Assembly: GCA_025057195.1 (NCBI GenBank)
Contig: JANWWX010000027.1
Coordinates: forward strand, 1-10,125
Reading direction: 5' to 3'
Source of the DNA: Leptospiraceae bacterium
Lineage (GTDB): Bacteria > Spirochaetota > Leptospiria > Turneriellales > Turneriellaceae
Length of the DNA stretch: 10,125 nucleotides
The notes beneath the pieces were generated by a model. The model was given only the letters and a program-made list of their open reading frames with translations. It was not told the origin of the DNA and did no database searches. Every line of letters starts with the position of its first letter. Position 1 is the first letter of the stretch. Positions 5,810-10,125 of this stretch are shown here, in pieces. The position numbers and the translations under genes were made by a program.

Positions 5810-6389
5810 ACATAGCGCGCTGGTGGAACTTCTGGCCAACATCCGCCGCTGCCGCCACTGCGAGCCGCATTTGCCTTGGGGAGCAAAGCCCGTTTTGCGT
5901 GCGCACCCACAAGCACGCATCCTGATTGCCGGCCAGGCACCGGGAACGCGGGTGCATGAAACCGGCATTCCCTGGAACGATGCCAGCGGCGATCGGCTGC
6001 GCAGTTGGCTCCAGCTCAGCCGCGAAATTTTTTACAACGAAAAAATTTTTGCGATCTTGCCAATGGGTTTCTGCTACCCCGGCAAGGGCAAGTCGGGGGA
6101 CAATCCGCCGCGTGCAGAATGCGCACCGCTCTGGCGTGCTCAACTGCATGCACTTTTACCCGAATTGCGGCTGATCTTGGCCATCGGCAGCTATGCTGTG
6201 CGCTATTATTTACCACAATTTCAGGGCCGCCCCCTGGCAGTGGCCATTGCAGAAACTGACTACCGCCATGACTGCATTTTACCTTTGGTGCACCCTTCAC
6301 CACGCAATAAACTTTGGCTGAGCCAAAACCTGCATTTTGAAAAAAAGATTGTGCCACTGGTGCGCAGGCGAGTGCACGCGCTGTTGTAG
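5802..6389 (+). CDS. Uracil-DNA glycosylase-family protein with a likely 4Fe-4S cluster (COG1573-like)
   Basis: 195 residues. The UDG fold is shown by motif A GQAPG at 44-48 followed by RVHETGIPWNDASGDRLRSWL, by FAILPMGFCYPG at 83-94, and by motif B HPSPRN at 164-169, which contacts the DNA minor groove. Four cysteines, Cys17, Cys20 (CRHC), Cys91 and Cys107, have the Cx2C...Cx15C spacing of family-4 UDGs, which hold a 4Fe-4S cluster. Family-4 enzymes have GEGPG in motif A; here Gln replaces the Glu, so it belongs to a separate subgroup of COG1573 whose activity I cannot assign with certainty. Predicted role: removal of uracil or a related base from DNA. Last gene of the plus-strand block, overlapping the nucleotidyltransferase gene. 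Confidence 0.87.
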   Translation: MAEHSALVELLANIRRCRHCEPHLPWGAKPVLRAHPQARILIAGQAPGTRVHETGIPWNDASGDRLRSWLQLSREIFYNEKIFAILPMGFCYPGKGKSGDNPPRAECAPLWRAQLHALLPELRLILAIGSYAVRYYLPQFQGRPLAVAIAETDYRHDCILPLVHPSPRNKLWLSQNLHFEKKIVPLVRRRVHALL

Positions 6390-6404
6390 TGCTGAAAGTT
6401 ACCG

Positions 6405-6593
6405 TTAATTTTTCCAGAAGAGCTTTACCAAAATGGCAACTGCGGAGGAAACCAAAAGCCCCATCAGCCATTGCAGGAAAGTGTAAAGTTGGCTGAAGCG
6501 CCTGTCAATCTGCTCGAAGCGTTTGTCAATTTCTGCGAAACGCTGTTCCATTTGCTCAAAACGCCTGTCCACTTGCTCAAACCGCCGATCCAC
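6405..6593 (-). CDS. Heptad-repeat coiled-coil protein with C-terminal membrane anchor, 5' end doubtful
   Basis: 62 residues if started at GTG 6593; the first in-frame ATG is residue 15 (6551). Residues 1-35 are tandem heptads of the type RFEQVDR, giving a dimeric or trimeric coiled coil; residues 39-58 are a single TM helix (LQWLMGLLVSSAVAILVKLF), ending KN. Proteins with '(D/E)RRFEQ(I/V)D' heptads and one TM are widespread and of unknown function. The reading frame of the repeat continues upstream of the GTG for one more RFEQ unit before meeting TGA. An ATG at 6612 lies in the next frame and would join it if one T of a TTTT run were absent. The gene is convergent with the UDG gene, 15 nt away, with no clear terminator between them. 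Confidence 0.55.
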   Translation of the reverse strand: MDRRFEQVDRRFEQMEQRFAEIDKRFEQIDRRFSQLYTFLQWLMGLLVSSAVAILVKLFWKN

Positions 6594-6605
6594 TTGTTCA
6601 AAACG
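6501..6605 (-). repeat. Five tandem 21-bp repeats encoding coiled-coil heptads
   Basis: Five imperfect units at 6501-6521, 6522-6542, 6543-6563, 6564-6584 and 6585-6605, each encoding RF(E/A)(Q/E)-x-(D/E)-x on the minus strand. A more diverged sixth unit (6480-6500) follows toward the TM segment. The period equals one heptad, so the array can expand or contract in frame. Confidence 0.75.
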
Positions 6606-6872
6606 GGTTCATGTCCTCCCGTGGGAGCTGCATTTCGTGGCGCAGTTCTTGTCAAGGTGCACAAGTGGTGGGCTTATGCCTTTAGTACCAACACGACATC
6701 GCTTCGGAAAAGCTTTCTTTGGATTTTATAGATGACTTCAGCGGCTTTGCTTTCGAGCCACTGGCTGAAGACATCATCGAACATATATAGACAAAGTAGC
6801 ATAACATGACCCGGTTGGCAAACCAAAAACGCCAGAAAGGTTTGTTTTACCTGTAGCAAATTTCCGAGTTAG
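6606..6872. other. Non-coding or decayed stretch, no gene I can support
   Basis: A 61-codon minus-strand frame (6674-6859) has a C-terminal half that looks protein-like (MFDDVFSQWLESKAAEVIYK...), but no Shine-Dalgarno and no family I know. Other structure: CTTCAGC/GCTGAAG inverted repeat near 6732-6765, and CAAACC (6819-6824) with GGTTTG (6839-6844) followed on the plus strand by TTTT, a weak terminator-like hairpin. A Shine-Dalgarno-like GGGAGG (minus strand, 6615-6620) is itself part of a short CTCC/GGAG hairpin. It may be the remains of a degraded gene. Confidence 0.4.
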
Positions 6873-7604
6873 TTAATCCCCGATGTCCTCCAATTCCTCA
6901 CCATAAAAAGGAAATGCTTGATCGAGATAGATCTGCGCTAGGATCTCAAATCTCTCCGATATGGTTTCTCCGTTTTGTGCGGCAAAATAGCGGTAGCGCT
7001 GGATCAAGTATTCCACTGTGGGGTCTTCTAACGAAAACTCGACTTGCAGCGAGTTGAGTTTGCGGATCAGCCAATTGATGTTATAGACAGTATAGTCGCC
7101 CAGTATCTCCAGCGACACAATCGAAGGCTCAAACTTGCGCAGCACTTCGCAGGTATAAAGTGCACGGCGGAACGCGTTGGCGTCTCCGCGCAGACCATCC
7201 TGGATATTTCGGCTTAAGCTTTCGATCATGCCCATCTGCGGGGAAAGATAATCAAGCATTTTGACCATAAATTGTGGGAATTCATCCATCGCTTTCATGG
7301 GATCGATGGGTTCATTGATTTTGCGGAAGAAATCCATGACCAGGCGCTGGTTATCGTTTTTGGGCTCAGGGTCATAAAGTGGGATGTAGAGGTATTTTAC
7401 TTGGTAGGCAAAACGGCTTTCTTTGGGAATATAATACTCAATAGTTACCGGTTCTTTGTAGTAATTGTCGGATTCTGCCTGGGCGATTTTCGGGACTGTC
7501 TCCAACGCCTTGAGCACGGCGACATTTTCGGTCACCACGCGCACGCCCCCGGCACGCCGGGTGAGCAGGTTGCGCATCATCCGCCGGGAGACTAGCTCTG
7601 CCAT
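6873..7604 (-). CDS. Unrecognised 243-residue cytoplasmic protein
   Basis: ATG 7604, with no clear Shine-Dalgarno; Met9 or Met10 are alternative starts. No signal peptide or TM segment. The N-terminus is basic (SRRMMRNLLTRRAGGVRVVTENVAVLKAL). The middle, 48-81, is aromatic (NYYKEPVTIEYYIPKESRFAYQVKYLYIPLYDP in two parts around 60), and the rest is predicted helical and acidic toward the end (YGEELEDIGD). I recognise no motif or fold. It begins 37 nt after the stop of the membrane sensor-like gene and is the last gene of a three-gene minus-strand operon, so it may act with that protein. The good length and coding-like codon use make it a real gene. Confidence 0.8.
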   Translation of the reverse strand: MAELVSRRMMRNLLTRRAGGVRVVTENVAVLKALETVPKIAQAESDNYYKEPVTIEYYIPKESRFAYQVKYLYIPLYDPEPKNDNQRLVMDFFRKINEPIDPMKAMDEFPQFMVKMLDYLSPQMGMIESLSRNIQDGLRGDANAFRRALYTCEVLRKFEPSIVSLEILGDYTVYNINWLIRKLNSLQVEFSLEDPTVEYLIQRYRYFAAQNGETISERFEILAQIYLDQAFPFYGEELEDIGD

Positions 7605-7641
7605 AGCTTAAGGATACAGGATTTTCACAAAAACGGCAATT

Positions 7642-9051
7642 TCAAATGATGGAAAGAGGTTTGGTAAAAACCCAATTTTCAAAAGCACCTTTTTCTGCCG
7701 AACGCTTGGCCAGATGTTCCAGCCGGCGCAGCACTTGCTCGGCGTTGCCCGCCAAGACACAGTCGGCCACAAAACCACAACCAGGATTTTTTGCCATCGC
7801 CTGCAACGCCGCAAAAAGTTTGCGTGTCGCCTGCTCTGCCGCAGCAGATTCTGTCTTTTGGCTAAAAATGACCAAAATGGTATCGTGGCCCACTCGGGCG
7901 ACAAGCGGAGCACAGTCGGCTGCAAAGTGCTGGCGCAGGATGCGGATGGTCGTGCGTATGGCGTTTTGGTCGAGCGGGGCCAGCTTGAGCAGTGCTGCAG
8001 CAAACGCCCGACCACTCAGGAGGCGTTCTTTCAGACAAAAAATGGCATAGGGGGCGCTATAAAGCCCGTCTTTATCTAAAATCGCGTTTTCATAACTCCA
8101 TTCTTTAGCTAAAAGTGTGCTCTTTTCCTGTAACCTCTCTAAAATTTTTTGCTGCAATTCGGGCGAAAGCTCTGTGGGCTTTTCAAACGCCAGGCCAACG
8201 CACAGCGATCGCTCGCCGTCAAAAAAATACCACCTCTTCCGGTCTGAAGAGACCCAATAGGATGCTTCTTCGGAAAAATGGGGGGGCGCTTCCAATGCCA
8301 TCCCCTCCCCGCGGATCCAAAGGCCACCGGACAGCTCAAGAAAGCCTTCCCAGTGGGAGCGGAGGAAACTTGTCCGGCGGATGAAAAGTGCTGCCGAAAG
8401 TGCTCCAGACATTTGGTAAAGCTCGTGTAAAAAAGAGCGGATAGTATTCTCAGAAAGCGTGCCGGGCCTATTCTGCCAAGCATGGGGCACTGGCTGCATC
8501 TTGATATCTTTTGGTTGCGCGCGGGCAGGCTTGATGCTGCCGTGGCGGAATGCCGCAAGTGCCCAAAATATTAAAGCCCCTGTCAGAAGGTAAAGCGCTG
8601 CAATTTGCCCTAAATAGCGCTCTGCCATGCCAGCAAGGTATGTACTGAACTGCATGCGCCTGAGACTTAATACTGCGATGCGCAGTTTGCGGCCCTTGCT
8701 TTCCCAAAGATAGAGCTCGTAAGGCAACGTGCCGGGGGTGGGTGTTTTTTGCGTGAGGAAACTTTTATATTCCTCTTTTGCCATGCGCCGCGCGTCGTAC
8801 ATGGCGCCCAAAAAGTCGCCGCGGAAATTAGTGATGCGCAGCGCTGCTGCGTGCGGATTTTCTCGGAAAAGCTGCGGCAACGCATCGATTAAGCTTGGCT
8901 GCGAATCGTGTGCCATCACCAACCGAGTCAAATCCGCATCGAGTTTGGCTGCATCGTAGGCCGAATGCGCATAGTAGTGCGCAAAAAGGACGGCCATTCC
9001 CGCTGCCACATAGAGTGCATAAAAAATAGCGTAACGCGCCAAGCGGCCCAT
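7642..9051 (-). CDS. Two-TM sensor-like protein with degenerate GGDEF-like C-terminal domain
   Basis: 469 residues from ATG 9051; a TTG at 9111 would add 20 residues and overlap the upstream gene. Layout: TM1 about 8-27; a periplasmic sensor of about 120 residues; TM2 about 147-168; a linker; a GAF-like region about 200-315; then a nucleotide-cyclase-like domain from about 324. The start of the last domain, NAILDKDGLYSAPYA, resembles 'D.LTGLyNRryf', and LVARVGHDTILVIF (383-396) aligns with 'laRyGGDEFvvll'. The signature loop is therefore VGHDT-I, without the GG(D/E)EF residues needed for c-di-GMP synthesis; the metal-binding aspartate of the first strand is also not evident. It probably acts as a signalling or binding module without cyclase activity. 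It lies 46 nt downstream of the barrel gene, which suggests it senses something linked to that protein. Confidence 0.72.
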   Translation of the reverse strand: MGRLARYAIFYALYVAAGMAVLFAHYYAHSAYDAAKLDADLTRLVMAHDSQPSLIDALPQLFRENPHAAALRITNFRGDFLGAMYDARRMAKEEYKSFLTQKTPTPGTLPYELYLWESKGRKLRIAVLSLRRMQFSTYLAGMAERYLGQIAALYLLTGALIFWALAAFRHGSIKPARAQPKDIKMQPVPHAWQNRPGTLSENTIRSFLHELYQMSGALSAALFIRRTSFLRSHWEGFLELSGGLWIRGEGMALEAPPHFSEEASYWVSSDRKRWYFFDGERSLCVGLAFEKPTELSPELQQKILERLQEKSTLLAKEWSYENAILDKDGLYSAPYAIFCLKERLLSGRAFAAALLKLAPLDQNAIRTTIRILRQHFAADCAPLVARVGHDTILVIFSQKTESAAAEQATRKLFAALQAMAKNPGCGFVADCVLAGNAEQVLRRLEHLAKRSAEKGAFENWVFTKPLSII

Positions 9052-9097
9052 GCACTCGATTATCGGCAATGGAACCGTCCAAACTTGGCTGCGGTTG

Positions 9098-9940
9098 CTA
9101 AAAATAGGCAAAAAACGCCGCGTAAGTTTGCCACAGCATGCGCGCGCGCGAGGTCACCGGAAAATCCGCCCCCAAGCGCAGCGCCCAAATTTCCCCAATG
9201 GCGATGCGGAGTGCTGCGCCCAAGTCTAAAAATACCCTATCGCCAGTGGCATCGTGGCCAAGTGCCTGCCGGAAATGCACGTTGGTTTCGGCGGAATAGC
9301 GTCCCAGCCAGGTGTAGCTTGCCATCAGCCGCGCCATCAGTTCTGTATCGGTGTGTGGGTTGACATAAAGCACCGGTGTATTGTGGGCATGGCTGTGGTG
9401 GCCGACGGTCTGCTGCAATCCTAAAAGCAGCGCAAAGCGCCAGTTGAAAAGCTGCTGCCACAAATTGGCATAGGGCACTGCCATGAAGTGGTCTGCCCCC
9501 AACCCGCGGGCGTGGTTGCCGGTGGGAGTTTCGAGTTGGCTTCCCAGCGAAAAGCGTATGCCAGGCCGCGTGATCAGGTATGCCTCAGCAAAAAGCGTGG
9601 TATTGCCCAGGCCAAAGGTATTGCCCTGTGGGCCGCTGAGGGCAATCATCGGCAAAAAGCCACCGGCGCGGAAAAACCGGTGCTCGTAAACCCCAGTCAG
9701 GGCGTTTTGGACATAGCTGCCGCGCCCGCCAATATCAAAGCTGGTGTAGCGGGTCTCCAGCGCGAGCTGTGATGGCAAGACGCCAGTGCCCGCCAAGGCG
9801 CGCTCGTTGGCACCACCGGCGACCGGCAGCGGGCAGATGCCCATCCCACAGCTGGCGTGGAGTTCAGTGTTATGCAAAAGCGTTGTGGCCAAAAATGCCT
9901 TGATGCAAAATACATGAAAAAAATTTTTCAGCAAAAACAT
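9098..9940 (-). CDS. Outer-membrane beta-barrel protein, PF13557-like
   Basis: 280 residues from ATG 9940, chosen because GGAGG lies 4 nt upstream; a TTG at 9952 is an alternative. Residues 1-29 are a signal peptide (cleavage likely after LHA). The mature N-terminus SCGMGICPLP has two cysteines. Many alternating amphipathic strands follow, with SQLETPTGN (134-142) like the 'lptGd' turn of the Phenol_MetA_deg/transporter family of putative channels. It ends YAAFFAYF: a C-terminal Phe with alternating aromatics, the usual signal for BAM-dependent assembly. A histidine cluster, HHSHAH at 181-186, lies in a likely loop and could bind metal. The family match is tentative; the barrel call is firmer. 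First gene of the minus-strand operon with the sensor-like protein. Confidence 0.78.
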   Translation of the reverse strand: MFLLKNFFHVFCIKAFLATTLLHNTELHASCGMGICPLPVAGGANERALAGTGVLPSQLALETRYTSFDIGGRGSYVQNALTGVYEHRFFRAGGFLPMIALSGPQGNTFGLGNTTLFAEAYLITRPGIRFSLGSQLETPTGNHARGLGADHFMAVPYANLWQQLFNWRFALLLGLQQTVGHHSHAHNTPVLYVNPHTDTELMARLMASYTWLGRYSAETNVHFRQALGHDATGDRVFLDLGAALRIAIGEIWALRLGADFPVTSRARMLWQTYAAFFAYF

Positions 9941-9943
9941 AAA

Positions 9944-9993
9944 CCCTCCCAAGAATAAAAGTGTTAGAAAAATTTTAGGCTTTAGCGGGAGGG
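9944..9993 (-). promoter_or_regulatory. Shine-Dalgarno of the barrel gene and a stem that could sequester it
   Basis: GGGAGGG (minus strand, 9944-9950) is the ribosome-binding site 3 nt before the ATG. An exact complement, CCCTCCC, lies upstream at 9987-9993 with a 36-nt AT-rich loop, so the RBS could be closed in a 7-bp GC-rich stem. A possible -10 box TAAAAT (9972-9977) lies within the loop; a transcript starting there would lack the 5' arm and be unregulated. Confidence 0.4.
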
Positions 9994-9994
9994 A

Positions 9995-10125
9995 TTAACC
10001 AGGCTTGAGCAATAAAAAAGGAACGGCTGGCATTGTGGGCAAGGACACATCCCATCCGCCAACCCGATTAGAGCGATGCAAGACAAGGGAGAAAAACGCA
10101 GCTACCGCCAGGAGTTTTGTGAATT
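9995..10125 (-). CDS. Possible 3' end of a further minus-strand gene
   Basis: A frame open to the right edge ends at TAA 9995 and gives about 43 codons. It begins FTKLLAVAAFFSLVLH, a hydrophobic stretch after a lysine, like a signal peptide or TM helix, and ends PFLLLKPG. Its start, if any, lies outside the window. The frame overlaps a terminator-like hairpin on the same strand (10014-10064), so either the frame is chance or the hairpin is. No family recognised. Confidence 0.25.
   Translation of the reverse strand, partial: FTKLLAVAAFFSLVLHRSNRVGGWDVSLPTMPAVPFLLLKPG
10014..10064 (-). terminator. Possible intrinsic terminator or attenuator
   Basis: Minus strand: GGTTGGC (10058-10064) pairs with GCCAGCC (10025-10031) with one G-U pair and a 26-nt interior; TTTTTT (10014-10019) follows after a 5-nt gap. 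The large loop and the gap make it weaker than a standard terminator. It could end an upstream gene or attenuate the barrel operon. Confidence 0.35.

Noticed and set aside
6480..6605. CRISPR array or non-coding minisatellite
   Set aside because: The 21-bp units are contiguous without spacers, imperfect, and in frame with heptads of a coiled-coil protein.
9052..9111. TTG start of the sensor-like gene
   Set aside because: It would overlap the barrel gene's end and add 20 residues with no support. ATG 9051 puts TM1 close to the N-terminus, as is usual.
9941..10125. Cobalamin or other known riboswitch before the barrel gene
   Set aside because: I looked for the B12-box, TPP, fluoride and similar core motifs and found none; only simple inverted repeats are visible.
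10111..10125. Gene start on the plus strand at the right edge (AGGAG, then GTG 10119)
   Set aside because: Only two codons are in the window, so nothing supports it beyond a short Shine-Dalgarno-like match.

Overview
The window reads as a chromosomal segment of a Gram-negative (diderm) bacterium of moderate GC content, about 50-55% by eye. Support for a diderm: a beta-barrel protein with a signal peptide and a C-terminal phenylalanine, a lipoprotein-like oligopeptide-binding protein, and a small exported two-cysteine protein. None of the six tRNA genes encodes its 3' CCA. Several long proteins match no family I know. The overall feel is of a spirochaete of the Leptospirales (Turneriella/Leptonema-like), but that is a low-confidence impression and not a call made on a marker gene.

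Layout. Positions 1-1800 are read on the minus strand: a small exported DUF4156-like protein with its own promoter, strong Shine-Dalgarno and terminator; then a six-gene tRNA array in the transcription order Pro(CGG)-Pro(UGG)-Arg(UCU)-His(GUG)-Leu(UAG)-Gly(GCC); then, 61 nt downstream, the first 198 codons of an SBP_bac_5 (OppA-like) lipoprotein cut by the left edge. After a 309-nt intergenic stretch, positions 2112-6389 are read on the plus strand: an acetyl-xylan-esterase-family protein that has lost its catalytic triad, a small membrane protein, then a tight block of GTP cyclohydrolase I (folE), a calcineurin-like metallophosphoesterase, a pol-beta-type nucleotidyltransferase and an Fe-S-type uracil-DNA-glycosylase-family protein. 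The last four follow each other with 1-nt overlap, 1-nt gap and 8-nt overlap, so they are probably co-translated.

Positions 6405-9940 are again read on the minus strand, convergent with the block above: an outer-membrane beta-barrel protein, a two-TM sensor-like protein ending in a degenerate GGDEF-like domain, an unrecognised 243-residue protein, a 266-nt stretch with no convincing gene, and a short heptad-repeat coiled-coil protein with one membrane anchor whose 5' end looks frameshifted.

The items most worth following up are (i) the folE-phosphoesterase-nucleotidyltransferase-UDG cassette, whose combination suggests a joint role in nucleotide or nucleic-acid base processing that I cannot name; (ii) two proteins that keep a catalytic fold but have lost the catalytic residues (AXE1-like and GGDEF-like); and (iii) the barrel-sensor-unknown operon preceded by a possible Shine-Dalgarno-sequestering stem.
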